A stretch of DNA of 16,701 nucleotides from CAZWUZ01 sp964637655 [NCBI: uncultured bacterium] (GTDB lineage Bacteria; DAOPZR01), in NCBI GenBank assembly GCA_964637655.1, contig CAZWUZ010000030.1:3433-20133 (forward strand). Reading direction: 5' to 3'. The notes under the pieces are model-generated. The model had not been told where the DNA came from. It saw only the letters and a program-made list of their open reading frames with translations, and made no database searches. Positions within the stretch are counted from its first letter, which is position 1, and each line of letters opens with the position of its first letter. Of this stretch, positions 6,496-14,348 are shown one piece after another. The translations under genes were made by a program, and so were the position numbers.

Positions 6496-8393
6496 ACGCC
6501 GCCCTCGACCTGGCCGGCACCGTCGGCCGGCAGCTGGTCGAGCACCTGCTGGCCCGTTCGCCCGAGCTGTTCATTGTGCTCGACGCGCAGGGGCGCGTGC
6601 AACTGGTCAATCGCACGCTGTGCGCTTTGCTGGAGTGGGAGCAGGAGGAACTGACCGGCAGCGACTGGTTTACCTGCTGCATTCCCGCGGAGGAACGTGA
6701 CGCGGTGCGTGCGGTCTTCGCCCGCATCGTCAACGGTGACGGTGAGCTGCCCGCCGTGCATGAGAACACCATCGTCACCCGCCATGGGGCGCGGCGCACC
6801 GTGCGCTGGCACAACAACTACCTGCGTGCTGCGACCGGCGCGGTGGCCGGGTGTATCAGCGTCGGGGAGGATCTGACCGCGGAACGCACCACCGCGACAG
6901 CGCACGCTGATGCCCAACGCGCGCTGCGCGCGCTGCTCGATGCCATTCCCGAAAGCGCCTTCCTCATGCGTCCCGACGGGACGCTGCTGGCAGCCAATGC
7001 CACCGCCGCGCAGCGGCTCAACCTCACCCCGGCAGCGCTGGCGGGACGCAACATGTTAGAGGTTATCCCGGCGGAGGTGGCGGCGGCCCGCCGGGCGCGC
7101 CTGGCGGAAGCGGTGCGCGAACGGCGGCAGGTGCGGTTTACCGACCGCCGCTTCGGGCGCACGCTCGACAACATCATCAACCCGGTGGTCACGGCTGACG
7201 GGACGGTCGAGTCGGTGGCGGTCTTCGCCCTGGATATCACCGAACGGCAGGAACTGATCGATTCGCTGCGCCAGTTCCGCGCGCTGGCGCGCAGCGCCAA
7301 CTTCGGCACGGCGCTGCTCGATGTCGACGGGCGCTTTACCTGGGTCAATGCCTGCTTCGCCTTTATGCTCGGGCATGCGCCTGACGCCCTGCTCGGCGAA
7401 GACCTGACGCGCGTCTGCTGCGACCAGCAACAGGCGCTGGGACTGCTGCGCAGCGCCAGCGAAGGGGGCTTCGAGCCGCGCGAGGTGCGCCTGTGCCATT
7501 ACGACGGGCAGCAGGTGCCGCTGCTGCTCAGCGCGGTGACGGTCAAACTTGAAAACCGGGCGACCTTCATCGGGCTGACTGCCGTCGACCTCAGCACGCG
7601 TCTGGCCATGGAACGCGAACTGCAGGCCAGCGGGCAGCGGCATCGCGCACTGGCGGAAGACCTGGCACGGGCCAACGAACTGCTGCGCGCGGCGGACCGC
7701 CAGAAGGACCACATCCTCTCGGTCGTCTCGCATGAACTCCGTTCGCCCGTCACCATTATTCGCGGTATGGCCGACCTGCTGCGGATGGGCAACAATGGCG
7801 AACCGCTCAGCGAACGCCAGCAGGAATATGCGCAGGCGATTATCAGCGGCAGCGACCGCCTCAGCGCGCTGATCAACAACCTGCTCGACCTCGCCAAACT
7901 CGAGGCCTGCTCAGCGGCGACGCTGGCACTGGCCCCGGTCGACCTGCTGGCGCTGGCCACAGAACAGGGCGCGGCGGCCGTCATCCTCGGAGGCGCGCGC
8001 CGGGTGACCTGCCGGGTTGACGGGCAGCCGCTGACCGTGACAGGCGATCGTACGCTCCTCGCGCAGGCGCTGCTCAACCTGCTGAGCAACGCGGTCAAAT
8101 TCTCGCCGCCACAGGGGGAAGTGGTGCTCACCGTGACGGCTGACGGGGAACGCGCGCTGCTCACCGTCACCGACCGCGGGCCCGGGGTGCCGCCCGATGC
8201 ACGCGAACGCATCTTCGACAAGTTCGCGCAGGCAGCACGTCCGCAATCGGGGGAAAAGGGGACGGGTCTCGGGCTCGCCATCGTCCGTGAAATCGTGCTG
8301 CTGCACGACGGCAGCATCACGGTCGACGATGCCCCCGGCGGTGGCGCGGTGTTCGTGCTCGCCCTGCCGCGCGGCGGGCCTGCCGGGCAATGA
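6492..8393 (+). CDS. Soluble three-PAS sensor histidine kinase
   Basis: 633 residues with no transmembrane segment. PAS1 (~15-130), PAS2 (~142-255, ending in the typical FALDITERQ), PAS3 (~262-370), linking coiled coil (~370-405), HisKA with H-box VVSHELRSPV (His414), and a HATPase_c domain (~515-630) with N-box NLLSNAVKFSP, G1 DRGPGVP and G2 GTGLGLAIV. The SHELRSP H-box is the classical HPK1 class, unlike the HDxxNP type of the kinase upstream. The frame is open back to 6393, but the ATG at 6492 overlaps the receiver stop as ATGA, matching the coupling used along the operon, and the longer version adds only an Arg-rich shadow. Its own stop again overlaps the next start by 4 nt. The signal sensed is unknown; the PAS domains suggest a cytosolic cue. 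Confidence 0.92.
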   Translation: MNAALDLAGTVGRQLVEHLLARSPELFIVLDAQGRVQLVNRTLCALLEWEQEELTGSDWFTCCIPAEERDAVRAVFARIVNGDGELPAVHENTIVTRHGARRTVRWHNNYLRAATGAVAGCISVGEDLTAERTTATAHADAQRALRALLDAIPESAFLMRPDGTLLAANATAAQRLNLTPAALAGRNMLEVIPAEVAAARRARLAEAVRERRQVRFTDRRFGRTLDNIINPVVTADGTVESVAVFALDITERQELIDSLRQFRALARSANFGTALLDVDGRFTWVNACFAFMLGHAPDALLGEDLTRVCCDQQQALGLLRSASEGGFEPREVRLCHYDGQQVPLLLSAVTVKLENRATFIGLTAVDLSTRLAMERELQASGQRHRALAEDLARANELLRAADRQKDHILSVVSHELRSPVTIIRGMADLLRMGNNGEPLSERQQEYAQAIISGSDRLSALINNLLDLAKLEACSAATLALAPVDLLALATEQGAAAVILGGARRVTCRVDGQPLTVTGDRTLLAQALLNLLSNAVKFSPPQGEVVLTVTADGERALLTVTDRGPGVPPDARERIFDKFAQAARPQSGEKGTGLGLAIVREIVLLHDGSITVDDAPGGGAVFVLALPRGGPAGQ

Positions 8394-9664
8394 CCGACGC
8401 GCGCAGCGCGCTGGCGCGGCTGCCGCTGCTGCTGGTGACTGCCGATGACGGCCTCGCGACCCACGTGCGTGCGTTGCTGGCGTCGTGCGGACAGCGGGAC
8501 CTCACGGTCTGCGCTGACGATGCCGGGGCCACCGGGGCGCTCAGCGAACAGACCTTTGCGGTGCTGCTGCTCGATACCCGCGGCCCGCTGCGCGCCGGGA
8601 CGCTCATCCCCGTCATCAACACCAGCACGACCCAGCCCTACCTGCCGATCATCGCTTTTGCCGCGGATGCCGCGGGTACGGCAGCGGCGTTCGACGATGG
8701 CGCGGACGATGTGCTTGTGCTGCCGCTCGATGATGACGAGTTCCTGCGCCGGTTGCGCGTCGCCTGCCGCCACCACACCCTGCAGGCGGCGGCCTTCGAG
8801 CAGTACCGCGCCGCGGATTCGCTGTCGGAGAACATCATTGCCACCTCGCTCGAACTGCTGCAGGAGCGGGAATCGAGCACCGCGGCGCAGGAACGCCTGC
8901 GCCAGCAGATCCAGGCGAAGACCGACCAGTTGCTGCATGCGGAACGCCTCGCCACGATCGGCACCATGGCGGCGCAGATCCTGCACGAATGTAATAATCC
9001 CGTCGCCGTCATCAAGGGGAGCGCGGAATTCCAGCGCACCTACCTGCCGCAGGCGCGCGCCCGCTGCAGCACCGCCATCGCCGCTGACACCACGCTCAAG
9101 CCGCTGTTTGCCGAACTCGAAGGCAGCGCGGCCGACGGACTCGAAGCGGTCGCGCGGCTGGAGCGATTTCTCACGTCGCTGCGCACGCTGACGCGGCGCG
9201 GGCAGGATGAACACGGGAGTGTCGATCCTGGCGAACTGGTGCGCCGCACGCTGCAACTGCTCACGCGACTGGTACCGCCCGGCGTGACGCTGCGCTGGCC
9301 CGACGCGGAAATCGCCCGCATGACGGTACGGGGCAGCGCGCCCGCGCTCATGCAGCTGCTCATCAACCTCGTGCAGAATGCCGCGCAGGCCTGCGCGGCG
9401 AATCGCGGCACTGTCACCGTGACCCGCGGACGCAGCGGCAGTCGCGCGGTGCTCACCGTGGCCGACACGGGCAGCGGCATGCCGCCCGACATGCTCGCCC
9501 GCATCTGGGAACCGTTCTACACCACCAAGCCCGAGGGGCAGGGGACGGGGCTCGGGCTGGCCATCGTCCGCGACATTGTCAAGCAGCACGACGGGGAGAT
9601 CACTGTCAGCAGCGCTCCCGGTCGCGGCACGGTGTTTACTGTCTACCTTCCGCTCGCCGCCTGA
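8390..9664 (+). CDS. Histidine kinase with degenerate N-terminal receiver
   Basis: 424 residues. An N-terminal receiver-like fold (~10-130) keeps Asp63 (VLLLDTRGP) and Asp19/20 but carries Ala18 at the first acidic position, Ala in place of the conserved Thr/Ser (IIAFAAD) and Leu in place of the conserved Lys before Pro (LVLPLDDDEF). A coiled coil (~140-185) leads to a phosphoacceptor domain with ILHECNNPVAV (His199, the HExxNP/NtrB-like class) and a C-terminal HATPase_c with N-box NLVQNAAQAC, G1 DTGSGMP and G2 GTGLGLAIV. No PAS domain and no membrane segment. The start overlaps the previous stop (ATGA), and the TGA overlaps the next ATG by one base. Kinase catalysis looks intact, while the receiver probably serves for docking rather than normal phosphorylation. 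Confidence 0.9.
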   Translation: MTDARSALARLPLLLVTADDGLATHVRALLASCGQRDLTVCADDAGATGALSEQTFAVLLLDTRGPLRAGTLIPVINTSTTQPYLPIIAFAADAAGTAAAFDDGADDVLVLPLDDDEFLRRLRVACRHHTLQAAAFEQYRAADSLSENIIATSLELLQERESSTAAQERLRQQIQAKTDQLLHAERLATIGTMAAQILHECNNPVAVIKGSAEFQRTYLPQARARCSTAIAADTTLKPLFAELEGSAADGLEAVARLERFLTSLRTLTRRGQDEHGSVDPGELVRRTLQLLTRLVPPGVTLRWPDAEIARMTVRGSAPALMQLLINLVQNAAQACAANRGTVTVTRGRSGSRAVLTVADTGSGMPPDMLARIWEPFYTTKPEGQGTGLGLAIVRDIVKQHDGEITVSSAPGRGTVFTVYLPLAA

Positions 9665-10869
9665 TGCGCATCCTGCTCAGTTATCCCGCTGTTGCCGGCG
9701 GGCATAACGACTATTTCCTCACCGTGGTCCCCGCCGGTCTCATCAGCATCGCCGCGTCGCTGCAGCGCGACGGGCACGAGGTGCTGCTCGCCAACGACAG
9801 TACCCGCTCATGGCGTACGGCGGTGCGTGATGCTGTCGTCTTCCGACCCGATGTCGCCGGGGTGTCACTGCTCGCGCATAACCGCACTGACGGTATCGCG
9901 TTCATACGCGCACTCAAGCGGCGACTCCCGCAGGTACTGACCGTGGCGGGCGGGCCGCACGCCGCGGCGCTGGCGGAACCACTGCTGCGTCGCGTGCCGG
10001 AACTCGATGTCGTGGTGCAGGGCGAAGGAGAGGAGGCGCTGCGCGACCTCTGCCGTCGCGTGGCGGCAGGTGAGCAGCCGCGCGGCATCATCCGCGCGCC
10101 GCGCCTGCGCGACCTCGACGCGCTGCCGCCGGCGGCGGGGTTTGCCGGGGCTATGACCGGTATCGACCCGGCGAAACAGTTCGGGGTGCTCATCACGTCA
10201 CGTGGCTGCCCGGAACAGTGTGCCTACTGCTGTTCCCCGACGCTGTGGGGACGGCAGGTGCGCTTCCGGTCGCCTGATTCGCTGCTGGCGGAACTGCGTC
10301 TCGTGCGCCGCCGCTTCGGGCTGCGCGAGTTCTCCGTGCGTGACGACAATTTTCTGCTGCAGCCGCGGCGCGTGCGCGAGTTTGCGCGGGGATTGCGCGG
10401 CTGGCGCTGGAGTTGCCAGGCGCGCGCGGAATGCGTTGACGCGCGATTGCTGCGCGACCTGCAGGCGACCGGGCTCGAGCATATCCAACTCGGGCTGGAA
10501 TCCGCCTCCGCGCGCGTGCTCGCCGCGCTCGGGCGGCGTGACAGCAGCGACGCGCTGCGCCGTGCCTGCGACGCGGCGCAGCGCGCCGGAGTCGGGGTCA
10601 GTGTCTACCTGATGACGGGAACGCCGGGGGAAACGACGGCCGATATCGAGGCGACCGCAGCGCTCGTGCGCGAACTGCAGCCCGACGGCATCGTCGTCTC
10701 GCCCGTGGCATACTATCCGGGCACAACGCTCTACGCGCAGGCGAAAGCCGCGGGCGCCATCAGCGACGATGTCTGGTTCGACCGTGATGACGCAGGCATA
10801 TTCGTGCGCACAGACAAAGCGGCGCGCGCGTTTCCCGCCCGCTTCCGCCGCGCCATCGCGCATGGCTGA
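9664..10869 (+). CDS. B12-binding-domain-type radical SAM protein
   Basis: 401 residues. The N-terminal ~150 residues have the cobalamin-binding Rossmann pattern of this class (MRILLSYP, VVPAGLISIAASLQRDGHEV, VAGGPHAAA, VVQGEGEEAL). The radical SAM core then carries TSRGCPEQCAYC, with Cys182, Cys186 and Cys189 as the 4Fe-4S/SAM ligands (CxxxCxxC), and the GxPGE element MTGTPGETTADIE. Members of the family do methylations, ring rearrangements and other radical chemistry on very different substrates, so the reaction cannot be named. It is shorter than many relatives and has no extra C-terminal cluster domain. The ATG overlaps the kinase stop by one base (TGATG), and the gene overlaps the next radical SAM gene by 8 nt. 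Presence beside three kinases is unusual. Confidence 0.9.
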   Translation: MRILLSYPAVAGGHNDYFLTVVPAGLISIAASLQRDGHEVLLANDSTRSWRTAVRDAVVFRPDVAGVSLLAHNRTDGIAFIRALKRRLPQVLTVAGGPHAAALAEPLLRRVPELDVVVQGEGEEALRDLCRRVAAGEQPRGIIRAPRLRDLDALPPAAGFAGAMTGIDPAKQFGVLITSRGCPEQCAYCCSPTLWGRQVRFRSPDSLLAELRLVRRRFGLREFSVRDDNFLLQPRRVREFARGLRGWRWSCQARAECVDARLLRDLQATGLEHIQLGLESASARVLAALGRRDSSDALRRACDAAQRAGVGVSVYLMTGTPGETTADIEATAALVRELQPDGIVVSPVAYYPGTTLYAQAKAAGAISDDVWFDRDDAGIFVRTDKAARAFPARFRRAIAHG

Positions 10870-11617
10870 ACTGACGGAAATCAGCGTCAAGACGGCGCTG
10901 ACCAAATCGCGCATCTACGGGGTCGAGTATGTCATCAATCCCTACCTCGGGTGCAGTCATGGCTGTCGCTACTGCTACGCCACCTTTATGCGCCAGTACG
11001 CACGCACGCATCAGCAGGCGCGCTGGGGCAGTTTTGTCGAGGTCAAGGCCAACCTGCCGCAGGTGCTGGCGCTGGAACTGGCCCGACGGAAAAAGCCGCC
11101 CGCGGCCGCGATGCTGTCGAGCGTCTGCGACCCCTACCAGCCGTGCGAGGCGCGCTACAAACTGACCCGCCAGTGTGTCGAATTGCTGCATGCGCATCGC
11201 TGGGAGGTCGGCATCCTGACCCGCTCACCATTGGTTATGCGCGATGCCCAGTTGCTGCGCGCGGCCGGGGCCAGCGTGGGCATGTCGATTCCCACTGAGG
11301 ATGACCGCATCAGGAAACTGCTCGAGCCCGACGCGCCGCCCATCGGGGCGCGCCTCAAGACGCTGGAACGGCTCAAGGCGGCGGGCATCAGCACCTGGGT
11401 GTTCGTTGCGCCGATGCTGACGCAGCATCCCGACCGTCTGCATGAACTGGTGGCGCCACTGGTCGACAGCGCCATGGTCAGCCGGCTCAATTACTACGAG
11501 ATGGTGGCGCCGCTGCTCAAGCGGGCCGGACTCACCGTGCTGCTTGACCGCCAACTCAGCATGGCGCATGCCGCGCGCTTGCGCGAACTGTTTGGCGAAG
11601 GTACACCGGAAGTATGA
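10862..11617 (+). CDS. SPL-family (COG1533-like) radical SAM protein
   Basis: 251 residues. An N-terminal KSRIYGVEYVINPYLGCSHGCRYCYA segment (read in two parts, 15-30 and 31-40) holds Cys31, Cys35 and Cys38 as the 4Fe-4S ligands. It is followed by VKANLPQVLALEL, SSVCDPYQPCEARYKLTR and TRSPLVMRD, typical of the spore-photolyase-like group often annotated as DNA repair photolyase. That name is a family label; most members have no proven activity. The frame extends back to 10769, but the ATG at 10862 overlaps the previous stop by 8 nt and matches the usual short N-terminus. The stop overlaps the hydrolase start as ATGA. Whether it repairs DNA or modifies another substrate is unknown. Confidence 0.88.
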   Translation: MAELTEISVKTALTKSRIYGVEYVINPYLGCSHGCRYCYATFMRQYARTHQQARWGSFVEVKANLPQVLALELARRKKPPAAAMLSSVCDPYQPCEARYKLTRQCVELLHAHRWEVGILTRSPLVMRDAQLLRAAGASVGMSIPTEDDRIRKLLEPDAPPIGARLKTLERLKAAGISTWVFVAPMLTQHPDRLHELVAPLVDSAMVSRLNYYEMVAPLLKRAGLTVLLDRQLSMAHAARLRELFGEGTPEV

Positions 11618-12390
11618 AACTGCAGGCCGGGGAAACGACGGTAACGCTGCACGGGCAGATGTGCCGGATTCGCGTCTGGCAGCGGGCGGGACGCTTGCCG
11701 CGCTTATTGTATCTGCATGGACTTGGCTGTGACGGGCAGGATGCCGAAATGCTGCTGACGCAGCCGGCCTTGGCCGGTTTTGCGGTCGGTGCACCCGATT
11801 TGCCCGGGCATGGCGGCACAAGTTTGCCTGCAGGGGTTCGCCTGACCCTTGATGATAGCGTTGAGGTTGCACATCAGGTTGCCGGGGATGATGCTGTAGT
11901 GCTCATCGGGCACAGCATGGGCGGGACGATTGGGTTGCTGTATGCTGAACGCCACCCGGCAAAGTGTTATATCAACCTCGAAGGAAACCTCGCTCCCGAA
12001 AACTGCCATTTTTCGCGTGAGAGCAAGAGAAGGACAGCAGAAGAGTTTGCCGGTGTGTCATTGCCGGCATATCTGGGCAAGTTGCGGGCCAGTGGACAGG
12101 CAGTACTGCAGCGCTATGCTGAGACATTGGCGGCGGCTGAACCGCAGGCCCTGTATGACGTTGGCAGTTCCTTGGTCGACTATTCCGACAGCGGTACGCT
12201 TATCGAGCGGTTCGGACGTCTGCCAATGCCGAAACTGTACGTGCATGGCGACCGCAACCGGGGTCTGACCTATCTGCCGGCCTTGCGCAAGGCGGGCCTG
12301 CCGGTGATAGAGATAGCCGACAGCGGCCATTTCCCGCACCTGGACAACCCCAAGGCACTGGCCAGCGCAATAGCCGAATTCATTGCCTGA
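11614..12390 (+). CDS. Alpha/beta hydrolase
   Basis: 258 residues, cytosolic (no signal peptide). The fold shows YLHGLGCDG (33-41, oxyanion region), the nucleophile elbow GHSMGG with Ser101, Asp213 in VHGDRN and His239 in SGHFPHLDNP, so the catalytic triad is complete. The helical cap lies about 125-200. Family members cleave esters, amides, lactones or C-C bonds; the substrate cannot be told. The ATG overlaps the previous stop by 4 nt (ATGA), so it closes the operon. From about base 11690 the GC content and third-position GC look lower than in the kinases (TTATTG, TGTTAT, TTTGCC codons), hinting at a different origin or weaker expression selection. No convincing terminator follows. Confidence 0.88.
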   Translation: MKLQAGETTVTLHGQMCRIRVWQRAGRLPRLLYLHGLGCDGQDAEMLLTQPALAGFAVGAPDLPGHGGTSLPAGVRLTLDDSVEVAHQVAGDDAVVLIGHSMGGTIGLLYAERHPAKCYINLEGNLAPENCHFSRESKRRTAEEFAGVSLPAYLGKLRASGQAVLQRYAETLAAAEPQALYDVGSSLVDYSDSGTLIERFGRLPMPKLYVHGDRNRGLTYLPALRKAGLPVIEIADSGHFPHLDNPKALASAIAEFIA

Positions 12391-12592
12391 CACGCCGTCG
12401 TTTCCCGTCGCTGCCCAACCTTTCCCCCGATAATCAACTACCGATAATATGTATTATGTAAAGTCGTTGATGAAGAGGGGACGGAGATTAAGTTATTAAG
12501 TTTTGCCGGGATGTCGCACAAAGCCATGCTAAAAAACAATATATGTCGCGCTCAAACTGTTCGCGAAACGGATAATTTTTGCCCTGTACGCG
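12391..12592. other. AT-richer spacer between convergent genes
   Basis: About 200 nt between the hydrolase stop and the L,D-transpeptidase stop. It contains ATAATA-TG-TATTAT (12444-12457), a second CCGATAAT copy (12427-12434 and 12442-12449), one arm of a 13-bp inverted repeat (12454-12466), the motif TTAAGTTATTAAG (12488-12500), and a 30-codon frame from 12511 to 12603 with no ribosome site. No strong stem followed by a T run was found for either flanking gene. The composition differs clearly from the operon before it, suggesting an old insertion point. Confidence 0.6.
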
Positions 12593-13268
12593 TTATTCGC
12601 TGATTTTAACCGGTGTCCACCCCGGGCAGGCCGCCCATATCTCTTCCACATCGGCATTATCGAGCGCGATGCATCCGAGCGTCCAGTCAGCAAAATTTCC
12701 AGAGCCGTGAATGCCGACCGCGCCCCCTAAAACCGTATCCCAGGGCGGCGTCTGGCGCGCGTTTTCCGCCCCGATTATCGCCTCGGCCGCGGGGGTGTCG
12801 ATACGACCGCCGGCCAGCGCTGCGCGGGCATCAGCAGCGTTCGGATAGTTGAGCCCTAAAAACAGCCAAAAGGCCGTACTTTTTGTGCGATTACACAGGT
12901 GGTAATTGCCGACCGGCGTGCGCTGGTCGCCTTCGCGCTCTTTGTGCCCCTCAGGCGCGCCCCCCAGCCCGATTTTGTAGCGCTTGATTTCGCGGTCGCC
13001 ATCATACAGCGTCAGTTGGCGTTCGCTTTTGTCGACGACAATGCGTGCATTGCGCAATGGCAGCGTCGAGGTGTCGAGCGGCGCCTCGTGCCTGATAGTT
13101 GTCGTGATGCGCGCCGCCCCGGCCTCAGTGTCAGGCGCCCCGGCAGCATTGCCATAGCGTTGTATGGCCCAGAACGCCCATGGCCCCGCCTGCCATAGCC
13201 CATAGAGCGCGACAATCAGTATGCCATATATAATCAGCCGCTTACGCATGACGGCCGACTTTACATAA
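12454..13268. repeat. 13-bp inverted repeat flanking the L,D-transpeptidase gene
   Basis: TTATGTAAAGTCG at 12454-12466 and its exact reverse complement CGACTTTACATAA at 13256-13268 bracket the gene at 12593-13249. The right arm lies 6 nt before the start codon and could include a weak -10 (TATGTA on the minus strand at 13267-13262, with TTGCTA 19 nt further upstream). No transposase is inside. It could be a duplicated promoter fragment, the ends of a small non-autonomous element, or coincidence. Confidence 0.4.
12593..13249 (-). CDS. L,D-transpeptidase (YkuD domain), membrane-anchored
   Basis: 218 residues. A hydrophobic N-terminal segment (5-19, IIYGILIVALYGLW) anchors or exports the protein. 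After a ~45-residue linker, the YkuD domain begins at IVVDKSERQLTLYDGD (70-85), continues with KIGLGGAPEGHKEREGDQRTPVG (92-114) and ends in the catalytic segment with His181 (GIHGSG) and Cys193 (DWTLGCIAL). The enzyme would form 3-3 peptidoglycan cross-links or attach proteins to peptidoglycan in the periplasm. The Cys motif lacks the Arg of the commoner SHGCIR form, but the GCIAL variant is known from a broad subgroup. Start ATG at 13249; promoter unclear. It converges on the hydrolase and stands apart from rhuM by 106 nt. Confidence 0.9.
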   Translation of the reverse strand: MRKRLIIYGILIVALYGLWQAGPWAFWAIQRYGNAAGAPDTEAGAARITTTIRHEAPLDTSTLPLRNARIVVDKSERQLTLYDGDREIKRYKIGLGGAPEGHKEREGDQRTPVGNYHLCNRTKSTAFWLFLGLNYPNAADARAALAGGRIDTPAAEAIIGAENARQTPPWDTVLGGAVGIHGSGNFADWTLGCIALDNADVEEIWAACPGWTPVKISE

Positions 13269-13355
13269 CATCGCGCGCGGGTCGGTTAGCAAAAAGGGCA
13301 TTCGTGATGCGTTGCACCGACGTTTTCCGACGGCTACTCACGGCTCGCGGATGTC

Positions 13356-14348
13356 TCACGGTTTATCCTGCTTTGACGACGGTAATTGTTTCACCGCGCG
13401 GTCAAAGTCAGATTCGAGGGAACAATCTTCAGCCCGGCGATACGCAGTGAATTCACGCTCCGCATGTGCTTTGGCAAGTTCTGCCGAAACCTTGCCGGCA
13501 TCCCGCAAAATCTCACGGTCATTCAAGGTCAGGAACCCCTCCAGTTTGCTGATCCAGTCATGCATGGTCATGGCAATGCGACGTTCGGCCTGCCCTTCGG
13601 CAAAGATGAGATACTGCTCGACCAGGTTATTGAGCGCCCGCAGTTCTTCTTCGCTCAGGTAGTTCTTCGCGATGGCAACATCCGTCTTGCGGATTCGCGC
13701 CCCCTCCCAACTGGTAAGTCCCATGTGCGGCTTGCTGCTGTCGGCACGCGCGACAATTACCTCAGCCGCCGTCTGCCCGTGGATGGCATAGTGTACCTTT
13801 TTCTGCACCGTGGCGAAAAACTCCTTTGTCAGCGGATCGTCCCTGTCGTAGTCGATGCTCGTGGCATAGATGTCCGTGATCTTCTGATAAAAACGCCGCT
13901 CGCTCGTGCGGATGTCCTGAATGCGGCGGGTAAGTTCCTCAAAATACTCATTGCCGGCCTGCGGGTTTTTCAGGCGTGCATCATCCAGCACAAACCCCTT
14001 GACGATATATTCCCGGAGTTTTTCCGCGGCCCATTGGCGGAAACGCACTGCCGCCTGGCTGCGCACTCTGAACCCCAAGGCCAGCACCATGTCGAGGTTG
14101 TAGCATTCCACCTCGCGGACAACCTCCCGTTCGCCCTCTTTTTGAACTGTTCGGAATAACCGAACAGTTGCGCCTCTTTCTAACTCATTATCATCATAGA
14201 TGTTGCCGATATACTCGCTTATCGTTCCCTTGGCTTTGCCGAATAATTCGGTGAGTTGTTTCTGGCTGAGCCAGACATCACGCCCCTCAAGACGCACATC
14301 AAGTTTCGTACGTCCGTCTTCGCTCTGGTAGATGACTATCTGGTCCAC
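13356..14348 (-). CDS. rhuM: RhuM-family protein
   Basis: 330 residues with the recognisable RhuM pattern: IVIYQSEDGRTKLDVRLE (4-21), VWLSQKQLTELFGKAKGTIS (25-44, a helix-turn-helix-like segment), ECYNLDMVLALGFRVRS (81-97), FRQWAAEKLREYIVKGF (103-119) and the conserved C-terminal MHDWISKLEGFL. The family was named from a Salmonella pathogenicity island gene and is widespread on mobile DNA; its biochemical function is not established. The GTG start at 14348 overlaps the TAG of the upstream barrel gene by one base (TAGTG), with GGAG 10 nt before it, and gives the usual family N-terminus. A gene of this type translationally linked to a secretion-related barrel is odd. GC content is lower than the plus-strand operon. 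Confidence 0.9.
   Translation of the reverse strand: MDQIVIYQSEDGRTKLDVRLEGRDVWLSQKQLTELFGKAKGTISEYIGNIYDDNELERGATVRLFRTVQKEGEREVVREVECYNLDMVLALGFRVRSQAAVRFRQWAAEKLREYIVKGFVLDDARLKNPQAGNEYFEELTRRIQDIRTSERRFYQKITDIYATSIDYDRDDPLTKEFFATVQKKVHYAIHGQTAAEVIVARADSSKPHMGLTSWEGARIRKTDVAIAKNYLSEEELRALNNLVEQYLIFAEGQAERRIAMTMHDWISKLEGFLTLNDREILRDAGKVSAELAKAHAEREFTAYRRAEDCSLESDFDRAVKQLPSSKQDKP

Noticed and set aside
7499-9589. 696-codon minus-strand open frame opposite the second and third kinases
   Set aside because: Spans two real genes antisense and has no recognisable motif; an artefact of high GC.
10769-10861. Upstream extension of the SPL-type radical SAM protein
   Set aside because: Not seen in the family pattern and overlaps the previous gene by about 100 nt; ATG 10862 is better.
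12511-12603. 30-codon plus-strand frame in the spacer as a gene
   Set aside because: No ribosome site, no family, and runs into the end of the convergent transpeptidase gene; mentioned only as a possible relic.
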